This document shows positions 1-13,800 of a stretch of 64,000 bases of DNA, in pieces. Where the stretch lies: the NCBI GenBank assembly GCA_003313425.1, contig NHZP01000045.1:62001-126000 (forward strand). Reading direction: 5' to 3'. A program made the position numbers and the translations under genes. This DNA comes from Pseudopyrenochaeta lycopersici (Eukaryota; Ascomycota; Dothideomycetes; Pleosporales; Pseudopyrenochaetaceae). The notes under the pieces were generated by a model, which was not told where the DNA came from, did no database searches, and saw only the letters and a list, made by a program, of their open reading frames with translations. Numbering within the stretch: position 1 is the stretch's first letter; each line of letters opens with the position of its first letter.

Positions 1-2762
1 TTAGTAACACGAAAGTAACTCTGTAAATAATCCCTGCCTATATAACTTAGTTATAGGATAATAAGAACTTAAGGGCGTTAGCTACTAAGAACAGGGTCTA
101 AAAAGGTAACACAGACGTTTATACTTATGCGCGCAAGAATAATAATAAGCACCTATTCTAGAAAGGAGTACTAAAATAGTTTAGAAAGCTTAAATATTTA
201 AGTAAGACGCGCGCTAATATAGTTATAAAGGATAACTAATAGCTTATTAAATAAGGACTCTAGATGCATACGTACAGGCTTATTATCCCTTAGATTCGCG
301 CTATTAAAGCCGCGAGATTAAGTAGGCGATTAAGCTAGTCCTCCTACCTAGGCAGCCTAGGAGTACAGTTACCTATTAAGCCTTAGTAACTCTGAAGTAG
401 GTCGCGATTAATTAGGAGCTATTAGCATTCACAGCACGCGTCTATTAATAAGATTATCTAGTCCCCTTAACTTACTTCTTGTCTAGAGGCAGAACTAATC
501 TAATTAAATAATATCAGGGCAACCTTAAGAAAAGATGTCGCATATCTAGGTAACTAATCACGATTAATGCCGTTAGCCCTAGGACTAATTAGCTTAAGGT
601 AAACTCGCGCAGCTACTTAATTTAGAGACAGCTAAGCAGGGGCGCTTAAAGCGCTTAACGCGAACCTAGATATCCTAGAAAGTATTAAAGGGCAAGAAGA
701 TTCTATTATTCTAGCTTTCGCCCTGCATACTTCTTATAGGTATAAGAATAAAGAATCTATTATAGGTAAGATACTTTTATAAATAAAGCTATATAGGAAG
801 GTTAAGATCTAGAAGTAGTTTAAGCTCTTAGAGGAATAGTACCGCGAAACTGTTAACTACAGTTAACTATTAGATAAGCGAGGTAACTGCGTACCTAATC
901 CTAATTAAGTCTATTACTTTTACTCTACCTATATTATATCTTACGTAGAGGTGTTCTATTACAGTATAAACTACTATTAGATCTAGGAAGTCTTACTTAT
1001 CTTATACCTCTATAAAGATAAGATTAGAGAATATTAAGCTAACCTAGTTATATAAGTCCTTTTTATAAAGTTACACTAAGGTAGCCGCACCTATAAGGAT
1101 CTTAAGAGCTACTAATATAGGCCTATTTAGACTGCACCTAATATTAACTAGGAAGTATTTATAGAGACGATAAAGCTTTAACCTTTAATTAATAAATTTA
1201 AACGAACAGGGAGCATTATCTGCGACGTCTTTAGCTAGATCTAGAAGGATAAGGAACTAGTTAAAATTATTAATAAAAGCTTTAAGATATACGACTACTA
1301 TACTCGCTAGATTAGTGGTAAAGATAATCTTAGTTAGGGACGTATAATGTATTACTTATTACCGCAGCAGCTAGTCCGCAGAGATCTTAAATATTACCTA
1401 ATCTATGCAGCTATTTAAAGGGAGCCTTATCTTATCTCGTACCTATACTACGCTAAATATGCAAAACTAGGTAATAAGACTTACTTCTGCTACGTTAATC
1501 TTAACATTGCTTAGGCAGTTTACTTTAGACGCAGGGTAGATATAATTTAAGGCAGTGTCTCTTTTAATAATAAGGACGAACATAACTGCACTAAGCTATT
1601 GCTAGGCTTCTATAATATTATTAATAGTTACTAAGAATAGCGTAAGAACTTAGGTTAAGATAATAGTATTGGGCTAATTAAATTATAGAGTAATACTACA
1701 TACTTCTTACAGGAACTAAGAGAGAAGTAGCCTAACATATAATAGATAAAGCAGCTATATAAATGAGGTGAGGTAAGGATTTTAGATCCACGCCTGCCTT
1801 ATAGCTTAACTAGACTATCTACTATTAAATAATAAACTGTGCTGCCTTAGTACGTAAAAGTTAATAACGACATAGAAACTATAGAGGTTCCTAAGATAGG
1901 CAGCTACTAATTAATTATAACTACTTATCAGCACCTTACTAAGGCCCTACGCACGCCCTCTAGTTACCTAAACAAATATAGAGGTATTAAATAGCCTTTC
2001 CTAGGAGCTACGCAATTTACAGTTATCCTATCTTACAAGCAGTAGGTGGCCTTATTAGGTAGGATAACCCTGTTGTTTAAGACGCTATGCACGATATCTT
2101 TAACCTAGACATAAGTACCTATAAAGATATTATAGCAGAAATCTAAGCTAGCTAAAAAGAGACTATAAGGATAGTAAAATGTTACTAGGAGATTATTAAG
2201 ATGTACGAGGATACTGCGTATTAATTAGATAATAATATTCCTTCTTAGTCCTACTTCTTTAATAAAGGAAAGCACCTAGCTTAGACAAGTAAATAGTACG
2301 TTTACAATAGAGAGGTTAATAAGGATACGGCCTTATCGTAACTCTTTAACGAATTAAGCTAGGAGGAACAGGCTTAGCCTAATGCGCTTAACTAACAAAC
2401 AGCGTCTCTAAGCACTCGTCGCCCTTATAGTAGAACCTTATTAGCAGGTTTGCTATCAAGCCCGTTAAGTTCGCTAGTAAGCATGTCGCTGCTAACTCCT
2501 CGCCTTACTAGGCTTCCTGTTACCTACAATAAGCTTTATAAGGACCCACCGCTAACGACTAGGCCTGCTAGGAAGTTAACTTAGCAGCTAGGAAGGAGCG
2601 AGAGAAGTAAGGGGACTTAACGCAGCTAGCAGATTTAGAGCTAAAAGGTTAAGCAAATCTAAGAGACAGAGGATAAGGAGTAAGAGATATAAGGAGATGA
2701 GGTGTAGGTTAGGGGACAGCCTAAGATCTCTTTCCTTCGTAGTTATTTATGTTCTATCTTAG
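1..2762 (+). pseudogene. RIP-mutated ORF3 of a large LTR element, 2OG-Fe(II) dioxygenase-like
   Basis: This is the 3' part of a coding region that starts outside the window. Read in one frame it resembles the third ORF at 47244-51101: both share a block beginning M-Y-Y-L-L (about 1347), a TYF-x-HxD-LN block (HxD codons at 1491-1499, now Tyr-Val-Asn), a GSVSF-NNKDE-NCT block, a LPGFH-like block and a RISDPRLPH-like block whose His codon (1800-1802) now reads TAT. HxD, a distal PHG histidine and a following basic stretch are the signature of 2OG-Fe(II) oxygenases of the phytanoyl-dioxygenase-like kind; the assignment is inferred from motifs. Many in-frame TAA and TAG codons and Tyr/Asn at the metal ligands show that this copy is dead. 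It ends in a Lys/Arg-rich tail just upstream of the LTR at 2860. Confidence 0.6.
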
Positions 2763-2859
2763 GTTAAGTTAACCTTTTTCTTTTATTATTTTCTTTTATT
2801 TCACCTCTCATAATAGGATGCTAAGCTTTATAGGGTAAAGCTCTTAAGTAGGGGAGGTA

Positions 2860-3187
2860 TGTGCTGATACACTTAGTGACGTAGTTACTGAGGGCATCTT
2901 AGCTAGGATTAGGTAGGCTTAGCCAGGAAATCCAGGTATAAAGGTAGATAGATAGGACCTCCTTAGGAGGCATCGAATCCACTAAGTATTACCTACGCTG
3001 TACTGTCAAGTCCTGCTTCAACAGAGTCTCGATTATTCAATTCACCGTTGCCTATCCACCCTTGTCTACCTCGTTACCCGTCCCCGCACCTCACCATCTC
3101 AACCAACACGAGATGCTCACTTGCTTCCATTGCGCGCAAGGCTACCATCAAAAGGGAGAAGTTGGCTGAGGCCTCTGTTCCTGCACA
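2860..3187 (+). mobile_element. 3' LTR of the large dioxygenase-bearing element (family C)
   Basis: The LTR begins TGTGCTGATAC directly after a purine tract (AAGTAGGGGAGGTA) and ends CTGTTCCTGCACA, so it has TG...CA ends. The purine tract is the expected polypurine primer on the inner side of a 3' LTR, which fits a plus-strand element whose ORF3 lies just upstream. A longer relative (535 bp, opposite strand) lies at 29515-30049, with matching ends and inner blocks. The 3' half (about 3000-3187) keeps many CpA/TpG dinucleotides and is clearly less mutated than the adjacent interior. Confidence 0.75.
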
Positions 3188-6100
3188 ATACTACTTTAGC
3201 TTATTTCTAAGATATTTAGTCTAGATACTTCAGTTAGCTAAAGGCTAAAGCGCGTAAAGCTATTATAACTGCTAGTTATATGCCTAAAGAGAGTACTTAA
3301 GATCTAAGAATAGTAGCTTATATACTATAGTAAAGATCTTCTATATCTATTAGAGTAGCTTAAGGTTAATAGCTTAAAGTATTAGCGTTATTATTAGTTT
3401 CCTTAGAAGTATAGATAATTTTAAAGTTAAACTAGCTAAGAAATAAAAACTACTATACTTACTATTAGCTAAGTTTTTTAGTGGTTATAAACTATTCTAA
3501 GTTCTTATAGTTTATTCTTACTTATATTAGTTAAAAAGAGATTATAAGTTTAAGCTCTTATTTCTTAAATACTTATATAATTACTATAAGTTTAAGATTA
3601 TAATTATTATAGTTATACTCTACTAAAATATATTTTTTTAAAAAAGAAGTAATAAGAGTTATAAGATATTCTTATTATTATATTACTCTATAACTTTACT
3701 TAAAGCTTATCTCAATATATTAGTAAAGATATAAATTTACTTAGTAAAATTAAAATACTTTAATACTATACCTATATAAAATACTACTTTAAGAGCCTTA
3801 AAAGCTTTTACTTCTTTCTTCTTTTATATAATTAGCTTATAATAAACTTTATTATAGGTAAGTTTATTAAGATTACTACTTTTTTTTATAATAGTAGCCT
3901 TAATAAGGCGGGTAAGTAGTAACGCTATCTTTAAGTAGCCTTAATAAAGCGCTAAGAGAAGCTAGTATACCTAAGGAAAGTAAGCATATTATAGGTAGTC
4001 TTTAGTATTTCTTATTACTATATAGCCTTAATCTTTTTAGAGTTAATTTTAATACCCTTATTTATAATTATTATACCTAGGAACTTAATATAGTCTATAT
4101 AAAATTCTAATTTACGCAGGTCTATATAGAATTCTTTTTCCTTAAGGCGCGTAAGTACCTTCTTAATATACTCTATATAGGCTTCTACTAATTCTAAGAA
4201 AACTAAGATATTATTTAGATAAGTAGTATAAAACTTATTAAAGTACTTAAAAAGAGCGCTATTAATTACTTTTTAAAACGTAGCTAGAGTATTATAGAGG
4301 CTTATAGGTATTATATAACATTAGTAAGTACCCCAATATATAGAGAAAGTAGTAAGCTACTCTAAACTAGGTTTTTTATAAATTTAATAAAAGGCGTGTA
4401 TAATATTAAATTTAGAAAAGGTAATAGCTTTATTAAGCTTAGCTAAAGTCTTATAGAAGAAGGGAATTAAGTATTAATCCTTAATAAAGGCTTTATTAAA
4501 GTCCTAATGATTTACATAGACATAGATACTACTACCTAGTTTAGTAATAATAAGTAAGTTATTTTATATAGTAGAGGGTCCTTAGAAGATAAAATCTTAA
4601 GCCTCTATCTTTTAAATATATTACTTAATAGCTTTAAACTATTTACTAGCAAATAGTCTTACTTAATAATTAGGTACCTTAGCTTCTAGCTTAAGCTTAA
4701 TTTTATAGTTATATTCTATCTAGAAGCTTAGCTATAGCTACTTTATTAAATATAAGAATAATTAAAGTATATTCTTTAAGTAGATATAGAAGTAAGATAT
4801 CTTTTAATAATACTTCCTTAGGAGAGTTAAAGAACTTATTATAGTCCTTTTAAGCTACTACGTAATAGAGTTGTTATTACGCTCTTAGTAGTAGGCGCTA
4901 AACTATTATAAATAAAGAGTAGTTTTTCTATTTAGTAAACACCTAAATAGCTTATAGTAAGATAACCTTAATATCTACTATAAGTTTAGTTTACTAGTAT
5001 AGTACTTAGTATTTATCTCTAGGCTTTACTAGAGCTGTAGTATCTAACTTTACTTATTATTAGCTAGTTTTACTTTTATTCTTACTATCTATAGAGGAAC
5101 TAGGCTATATAGAAGTATTAGGTGTAGCGCGCTTATATATAACTTATAGTGTATATAAGTATTACTAGTATTTTATTTAGTAGACAACGTTAGAAAATTT
5201 AATTATACTCTAATAGTAATTAACGCGTAGTATATATAGTTTCCTCTAATAGAATCCTAATACTAAGTTAAAGGCTTTATACTAATTAAGGATATTAGTA
5301 AAAGTATACTTAAAGTAAGAATTAATTTTTATATAAAATTTAACCTAGTAAGTAATAGATTCTAAAGTAATACTTTTATATTCTTTATATATAATAGGCG
5401 TAATAAGAAGAATTAATAAGAACTTTCTAGTAAGCTAGAGGAACTATTATAAGATAAAGTTTATATCTACCTTATTATCAACTAATATTAAGGTAATATA
5501 AGAGGCGTTTTCTTATTACTTAATTATACTTAAGAAAGCAAACTAGTTTAGGCTATCTAGATATAGCTTATCTTTCTAGACAGCCTATATACGTTGTAGG
5601 AGTGCCTATACTATAGGCTTATATATTCTACCTTAGTAGGTAGTAGCTAGCGCAGTTTCCTAAGACTAAGTATTAACCCTAGATAAAGAATTTATATCTA
5701 GGGTTACTCTTCCATTAAATAGATAATATCTTTAGTATTATTACTATTACTATTAGAGGCTTCTTTATAGTTATAGTCTCTAGTCTCTAGGCTTATGTGC
5801 ACGTAATAATTAGTAGCTAGGTTACTACGCAGATTTCTTTAATACTAGTTATAGCTAGAGTCTACGTTATAAGGCTTAGGACTATTAGCTAGCTTATAGT
5901 TACTTATTCTATTATCTTTAAATAATAGATATAGGCCTAGAGTAGGCTTACTAGGTTTCTTAATAGGCTTATCTACTACTATTCTTAGGATAAATTTATA
6001 AGGCAGTGCTAGGCTTAGTCTAGCTAGCGCGTTACGCCCCTTTATTTAATTAGTAAGGTACTAAGGTTATTACTAGAGATTATAGCTCTAGCATACGTTA

Positions 6101-7928
6101 TTAATAATATTATAGAGAGATAGAAGTTAGCTATAGTATAAATAGCAGGCGTACTAGTAAGTCTCTATTAGAGATAGCCTAAGAGCTTAGCTTAAAGTTT
6201 ATAGGCTTAAGTTATAGTAATCTATCTAAGCTAAGTAGTAATAGTATTAAACTCTATCTAAAATAAAAAGCTTATACTTTAACTATAGCAGGATATTCTA
6301 GTAAGCTATATTCTAAGAAGACTAAAGTATTATATTACTATTCTACTATAATATAATAGTTATAGTTACTAAAAATAAAGTTAAGAATATAAAAATACTT
6401 AAAGTTATCTTTATATTAATATAAGAACCTATTAAGTTCTTATAGTAAGGTTTAAGTAGAACTACTAGTAGCTTAAAAGATAAATTATACTTATATATTA
6501 TTATATTACTACTCTAACCTATTATTTTTAAAATAGTTAAGTATCTTTATAATTTACTTCTAAAGATTAGAACCCCTAAAGTACGCTAAAGGCACCTAAA
6601 TTTACTTTTTCTTTATAAATATAAACTAATATAACTCCTTAATCTTATAGTAGAGCTTAGTTAGATAAAGGCTTATTATTACTATATTACTTAGAGTTAT
6701 TTAGTATTTATAAGTAAGAGGAAGGTTAGTTAAGAGCAGAATTTACTAAGAGGAACTAAACTTATTAAAGATACTACCTACTATGTTACCTGATAAGAGG
6801 ATTTATATAGGCGTACCTATTCCTCCTAGTATAAGCTTACTTATAGCTTCTAAGGCTAGCTATAATAGAGTAAGTCTAGTAAGGCCTAAAACTTTAAGAG
6901 AACTAGATAATAGATAGTGACGTAATATAGAGTTACGCTTATTCTAATTCCTTATAATAAACTTTCTAAGGTTTTATAGTTAATAATAAGCTTATTTTAT
7001 TACTTACTAAGCTTATTATATTCTTTAACTAGCTTATCCTTTCATTAAGTAAAGCTATATTATTATTTAGTTAGTTCCTACTTCTAAGTAGAAGCGTTAA
7101 GATAGTATACCTCTAATAATTTCTTATCTTTATAGAGAGTATATAATGCACACCTAAATAGTATTATTAGGTAGGTAAGTTATATAGGTTTAAGGCTTAA
7201 GAACTTACTAGAGTAATTCTTTATAAGCCTTATACTTAAGAGTACTATTTACTAAGTAAAAGTAGGTAGACTTAAACCTATAAATACTAGTAAACCTAAA
7301 AGGCTACCTAAGAGTAGATAATTATTAAAGTTATTAGGAAGACCTAAATTAGCAGCCTTCTTACGTAGCTATATCTATTAAGCTCTTATAGTATACTATA
7401 TTATATTATAAAAGAAGAAATATAGGTTAACTTCTTTAGTTAATAAGTTAATATAAGAGCTTATTAGTATAAATTTAGAGTACTCTACGTCTTTAATAAT
7501 AAGGTTTTTTAAAATAACTAGTTTTAAACCCTTTATAGCTTTATTCTTATTCTTCTCTTAGTATTAATAAGACTTTTCTCTAAGTTTCTTACAGGCTACT
7601 TATATTCTAGCTAATACGTTATCTTTCTAATAGGCTTAAAATTTAGGCTACTAGCTAGAAGTCTCTTTATTATAAAATCTATCTACTATTAAGCTAAATA
7701 AAGAAGGTTAGAAGGAAGTAAGTATAGTTATAAAAGTAAGAGTAAAAGTAGAAGTAAAACTAGAGGGAATCTTTACGCTTTAGTAAGTAGACTTAAAATT
7801 TAACTATTAGTTAAGTAGTATTATTAGTTAAGTAAAGTTACTAAGACTAAGAGAAATACTTAAGAGTATTATATATAAGCTAAGTTTAGAGAATTACCTA
7901 ATTAGGAAGTTTTAGAGAGTAAATATAT
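3188..7928 (-). mobile_element. Ty3/gypsy remnant, RIP-mutated, minus strand
   Basis: The reverse strand of about 4170-4560 translates to a recognisable gypsy reverse transcriptase: a YVDYRDFNK block, a TTFSIYWGTYQ block (TTFRTRYGSYK-like), and YLNNIL in place of the YLDDIL active site (4202-4224), both Asp codons changed by G-to-A. The order implies RNase H toward 3200-4000 and protease/gag toward 5000-7900, but those parts are too degraded for firm borders. The remnant stops abruptly at the LTR that ends at 3187, so integrase and the 3' LTR are missing. Composition is extremely AT-rich and rich in TpA. No frame is open over a useful length. Confidence 0.6.
4170..4560 (-). pseudogene. reverse transcriptase domain of the 3188-7928 gypsy remnant
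   Basis: This is the best preserved coding block of the remnant. In order on the minus strand it has a YVDYRDFN-like motif, a KFNIIHAFYQI stretch (the KLDIRxAFHxI motif with Asp to Asn), the TTF...WGTYQ stretch, and YLNNIL at the catalytic centre. Asp-to-Asn changes at catalytic positions are typical RIP products. The domain order matches Ty3/gypsy polymerases. Confidence 0.6.
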
Positions 7929-8159
7929 TGTAACGTATGGTTTCAGGCAATAGTACTTGCTTCACACCACAGATAATAGTGAAGGGATAGTTCTGTATTG
8001 CTGTAGCTCAGCTAGGGGAGAGAATAATACTTGTCGTCCCCGCTCCGCGCAGTGGGCGCAGGTTTTAAGCAGGTCCGTCGCGTTGCGCGCTAGCCCTCGA
8101 AAAGGCCTAACGCAATAATACTACAACACCAAGATTCAGATTCACGATACTTCGTTACA
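7929..8159. mobile_element. 231-bp solo LTR (family D) with TATAT target duplication
   Basis: The ends are TGTAACGTATGG and CTTCGTTACA, so the first and last seven bases (TGTAACG/CGTTACA) are inverted copies. The element is flanked by identical TATAT pentamers (7924-7928 and 8160-8164). It contains a GC-rich, unmutated core, unlike the DNA on both sides. A heavily RIP-mutated relative lies at 26819-27049. No coding sequence or PPT adjoins it, so a solo LTR is the best reading; a short TIR element is possible. Confidence 0.7.
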
Positions 8160-8532
8160 TATATACTTAAAGTAGTACATACGCGTAATTAAAATACACG
8201 CATAGACTATAGTATATAAAAGTAAGAATAATCTCTAGAGTATTCTTATTTAAGGAAGGAAATAATAAGATACGTCTTATTAATAATAATCTTAGTGTTT
8301 AGGTAGTATAAAGCGTAAGTACTAAGGTATAGAACTAGTTACTAGTAAGGAAACCTAGTAAATTCTAGGCTATTCTAAAGCTTAACTAAAGAGGAATAGC
8401 TTATAAAATTTTAGCTAAACTAGTAGTAGAGGATAGTACTATAAATTAACTATTATATAAGGGCTATCCTAAAGCTTAACTAAGAGGGGATAAGATCTAG
8501 TCCTAGTGCGTTAGTACTACTATACTATTAAA
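8160..8532. other. AT-rich spacer with a diverged direct repeat
   Basis: No gene is seen. Two imperfect copies of GCTATYCTAAAGCTTAACTA (around 8370 and 8465) form a direct repeat about 95 bp apart. The stretch is probably remnant transposon DNA into which the chromovirus at 8538 inserted. Confidence 0.4.
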
Positions 8533-8537
8533 CTTAC

Positions 8538-8929
8538 TGTTAGGATCTGGGATCCTAGACAGGGAGGGGACACCTCAAGGACTGACGGCCAGTTAGGAAG
8601 CGCTAGTATGCTACTCTGTTACACGTCACGTGACCGCTCGTTCTGCTAAGGACGAGCGCTCGCTGTGCTCGCAGTAAGCGCAACGAGCGCGCTATGTATA
8701 TAGATCACTATAATAAACTCTTATAGATTATTATGTTTAACTTAATAATATACTCTATAGTATAGTAATAGCAATACTAATTATTCTTAACCCTTAGTAC
8801 TCTTTATAGAAGCACCCTCTTACTGTCTTAGTATTAAACCCCCTTCTAAATAGTCTCTTACTCTATCCTAGAGAACTAACCTTACGGTCTTACTAGTTAT
8901 CCTTACTAATAGCTTTTAAGATCTTCACA
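8538..8929 (+). repeat. 5' LTR of the chromovirus
   Basis: It begins TGTTAGGATC and ends CTTCACA. About 390 bp align with the 3' LTR at 15103-15472. The outer 150 bp are nearly free of RIP changes (for example GGACTGACGGCCAGTTAGG) whereas the inner part carries TpA-type substitutions relative to the 3' LTR. Confidence 0.92.
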
Positions 8930-8959
8930 CTTTAAACACCCTTAAGATAAGTAATACTT

Positions 8960-9830
8960 ATATAGAAAACGCGGCCTACTATATTACTAGGCCAGGCAAC
9001 GCTGTCGCTAAACCAGACCTCTTCTATAGAGATTTGTTTAAACTTAAAGAATAGCTACTTTAGTTTAACTTATTCTTTAAGTTTAATGCGACTACTATAG
9101 AAAATAACGACTAAGCAGTACTTATAACGAGCTATACAAGGGGCGAAGCTGCTAAGTAGGTAAAGCCTTACTTAGTTAAGTACCTAGGCAAAGGAACTAA
9201 ACTAAAAGAGCTAATTAAGATGTTTAAAGACACAGGAGAATTTAAGACACGCATGCGATAAGCGTTTAGGCTACTAAACAAAACTACTATTACAGAATAT
9301 AAAATTTAAAATATGTAATAAACCTAGTTTGCAGCTAATTACGCTAACAAGTTTTTAAGGTATGCTAGATAAACTAACTAGAATAACAACACCCTAAAAA
9401 CTATGTATAAATAAGGCCTAAAGGCAGACGTCTAAACTAAACTAATACGCTCTAGCATAGGTATTACTACGCTAGACAACCTAATTAATAAAACTATCTA
9501 ACTAGATGTAGAGCTTTATAAGCTCTATATACGACTTAGAGGATAATAATCTAGGTAAATAAAGGAAGATAAGAAGCCTTAGAAGGATTATTATAATAAA
9601 CCTAATAGTAGTTGCTTATAGTATTAATACTAACTATAAGGAGTCCCTAGATAGTATATATCTAGTAGCCTTAAGGTAATGTATCTAGATAACCTTAATA
9701 GAGGAAAATTAGGTAAAGATAGGAAGAAAAAAGAAATAACTTATTTTAACTATAATAAGAAAGGCTATATAGCTAAAGACTATAGGAAGAAAAATAAGGT
9801 AACCTACTAGATTAATATACTAGCTGTAAA
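8960..9830 (+). pseudogene. gag region of the chromovirus
   Basis: The translated region shows a retroviral-capsid-like stretch typical of fungal gypsy Gag (a KTRM-R-AF-LLN motif near 9240-9275) followed by a basic region and a zinc knuckle at about 9742-9783. The knuckle spacing is C-x2-C-x4-H-x4-C, but three Cys and the His now read Tyr. Several stops interrupt the frame. It would have encoded the structural nucleocapsid/capsid protein of the virus-like particle. Confidence 0.75.
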
Positions 9831-10899
9831 AGAAGAAAACAGTAATAATAAGATATAGGAAGTTATTATAACTTAAGAGGAAGGGGCTTAAGATATAGAG
9901 ATATTACAGCTACCTCTCTTAGAACCTACTAAGAAAGGGATTCTAAGACCCTAGTATAGTAATAAGGAAGAAGAGAGTAATAGCTCTCTATCTTTAGTCT
10001 ATAAAAATACTAAGGAAGACCTTAATAATACTATAGTACTTTTAACTAAAGAATAGAAGAAGGAAAACTTCTAGAACTAGTATTAACTAGGCACCCTAAG
10101 GCTATTAACGCCTATAGAGGCAGAAAAAGATATTATAGAACTTAACTACTAACTACGTACGTAATATATATACAATGCATAGTATATTAATGTACTTACT
10201 TCTATAGAATAGGAAGCAGCTATAGTATAAGGAATAAGTATAATTATTCTAGCTAAATAAGTAATGTAGGATATGTTGCAAGAATACTATAATTACCCTA
10301 AATATTACATAAAAGTAATATAAGAATAGGTAGAAAAAGCTAAGGATGTATAGTAACCTGTAAGTATTAGGGACGCACTATAGAAACTTTAATAAGCTAG
10401 ATAAATATAGGTACTAGAACCCTTAGTAGTTAAGACCCCTAAATATATATTATAACGCTAAATAATACTACTATTAATATAGGAAGACGCCTTCTATATA
10501 TCTAATACTTAGGACCTAGTATAATGAGGGTACTTTTAAGTTAACTCCTATAGTAAGATCGTGCTTATAGGCAGTAAGAAGTAAGATATCTATACTTAGC
10601 TTAAATAATAAATATATTAAGAGGATAATAAAGAGAATATTAACTCTAACTAGCTTCTTATAGAAGAAGAAGCTAGAGACTATTACGAGCGCGTAGAGGC
10701 GGCTTAAACCCTATATACTATGCGTAAGGGAATACGAAAACTAGTACTAGACTACCTAATAGACCTACGTAATAAATAATATAGTATTATCTACTAGTCT
10801 TTCTATACTATAGACCTATATATAATATACTATTTAAGTAAAATAGAATAAAGATACCTTCCTTATTTATTTTACTAGTGTAAAAACTAATAGTATAAC

Positions 10900-13800
10900 T
10901 ATCCTAAAGTTAAATGCGATAACTACCTATAAGATAAGAGGACTATCCTCTATTTTCTAGGGAACAACGACCCTGCAGCTACTATAGTAATGCAGCTAGT
11001 CTTTAATAGAGAATATAATTAGTAATAATAGTAAACGTGCCTTAACCCTAACTACCTTAAGTATAAAGACGTTAAGATACTAAACAGGTATTAAGAGGAG
11101 CCTTTTTTAGAGTCGCGCCTACTAATAAGTAAGAATTATAAACTTTATGCGCAACAGGCGTATAAGGACTTCTTAAGCTAAATATTAAGCTTAATAGAAG
11201 CTAGATAAAAGTACTAGTAGATTCTAGAGTATAATAGAGCTATATTTCTGCGCGAGCAATAGAATAAGCTAGCCTTATCCTATTATTAAAACTAGTACTA
11301 TATCTATTAATAGTAGCTAATAGATAACTAATGCTATTAGAGTCTGTAATTACACACAAAGTACAGAACGTGCAACTTATTATCTAGAACTATAGGGAAA
11401 TTATTAACCTAGACGTCTTTAGACTATTATAATATAATATAATACTAGGACTCTTATAGTTAAGAGAACATAGTCTAGACATAGATTAGAAAATAAAAAA
11501 GTTCTTATTTAAATACTGTAGAATAGACGCAACTACAAGTAAGCCTACGCTGCGGCTAAGTGCCTAAGTAGATAAGAAGATAACAATAGGGATTCTTACT
11601 TTAAATAAGGATAACCTTAAGGCATAAGGGTCTAACTTAGCAGGTACTAATAGGAGGCCTTTAGACTAATAACCTAGAGTTAAGGAGTAAAGCGTAACTC
11701 TAGTAATCCCTAATAAATATAGAGAATATAAGTTACTCTTTTAAGAAGAGATAAGTATAAAAGTACTACCTAAGCATTAACCTTAGGATTATAAGATAAT
11801 CTTACAGGAAGGAAAGTAACTAACTTTTAGCTTAATTTATAGTTTATTAGAAAAAGAACTTAAAACCCTACGCAACTATATTAAGATAAACTTAAAAAAA
11901 GGATTTATTTAAGAATTATAATTACTAGTAGGATACCCTATACTATTTATACTAAAGAAAAATAGGAAGTTAAGATTATATATTAACTACTAGAAACTTA
12001 ATAATATTATAATAAAGAATTAATACTCTTTACTAAATATAGTAGAACTATAAGATTAACTAGCCTTTATAAAAGTTTTTACAGTATTAGACTTAAGTGG
12101 GGTATATAACCTTATTTATATAAAGGAAAGCGAAGAATAAAAGACTGCGTTTAGAACACGCTATAGCTACTACAAGTATATAGTAATACCTTTTAGTCTT
12201 ACTAACGAACTAGCGATATACTAGGCACTTATTAATCATATATTAAGAGAATACCTAGATATATTTATTATTATATACCTTAATAATATCCTTGTATACT
12301 CTAATAATCTACAGGAACATATTAAGCACGTTAAAATAGTTATTACTTACTTAGGAAGATTTAGTTTACTACTTAAATCTATAAAATGCGAGTTCTATAA
12401 AGAAGAAGTTTAATTCCTAGGATATATAGTAAGTATATATAAAGTAAAGATAAGTAAAGAAAAAATAAGAGTAGTAAAAGAATAGCCTAAACCTAAGATA
12501 GTTAAAGATATACAGTTATTTATAGGATTTATTAACTTTAACTAATAGTTTATTAAAGACTTCTCTAAAAAATCTATCCTACTTACTAAACTTATAAGGA
12601 AGAAAATAAAATAGGAATAAGGAAATAAATAAAGAAAAGTATTCTAGATACTTAAAGAAGCCTGTATTATACTACTAGTGTTAATTATATTTTAAACAGG
12701 AGAACTCCTATAGTTTAAAATAGATACCTTAGACCTTACACTAGGTGTAATAGTAAAATAAGAGCGCGATAGGAAATAGTACCTAATTACCTACTACTTA
12801 AGGAAGTTTACAGACTCTAAAGAACGCTACAACGTGCATAACAAAGAACTTATAGTAATTATTAACGCCCTTAACTACTAGCGGATCTACGCAGAAAGCT
12901 GCTTAGATCTTATAATATTTATAGATTATAAGAGCTTAGTTAATTTTACTACTACTAAAGATCTAAACTAGAGATAGGTTAGATAGGTAGAAATATTAAG
13001 ATAATATAAGTTTAAGATTATATATACACTAGGAAAGGATAATAGTAGAGCTAATGCTCTTAGTTGTAGACTAGACATCGCAGGAATAAAAGTAACAGTT
13101 AGTAATGCTATCCTATAAGTAAACTAGGATAGAAGTCTAGGAGCTAATAAGTTATTAAATAACACTATAATAATTACGTCTAAGGTATCTAAAGAATTAT
13201 AAGAGGTAATTATTTAATAATACTATTATAACCTAGTACACAGGCACCCTAGAATTAAAGAATAATAGAACTTATATAGCGATACTATAGCTTTAAGAAT
13301 ATAAAGGCTAAGGTTAAGCAGTTTATTAAAAAATGCGTAGACTATTATAAGAATAAACACAGTACCTACGTACTCTACAGAGAAATGTAAGCTATAGAGC
13401 TACCTAACGAGCCCTAGGCAAATATTTCTATAGACTTTGTAATAGGGTTACTACTGTCTAAAGATCCCGCGATAAGAATTAAGTATAACGCTATCTTTAA
13501 CGTAGTCTGCAGGTTTATAAAAGTAGTAGAGATAATACTATTTAGAAATAACTATAATATAGAACAGCTAGCATTTATTATCTTAGATAGACTAATACGC
13601 TATTATAGTATACCTAAGTCTATTATAAGTAATAGAGACAAACTCTTTATATTAAACTTCTAGTCTACCTTAATAGCTGTAATAGAGTCAAAAAGAAAGT
13701 TATTAATAGCCTATTACCTACAAACAGACGGATAAATAGAGAGAATAAACAGAATAATAAAAACCTACCTAAGGATTTACAGTAATTAATAATAAATAAT

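Noticed and set aside
551..596. a further hairpin-repeat copy in the first element
   Set aside because: Only partial stem similarity, and it would fall in the middle of ORF3 rather than between ORFs.
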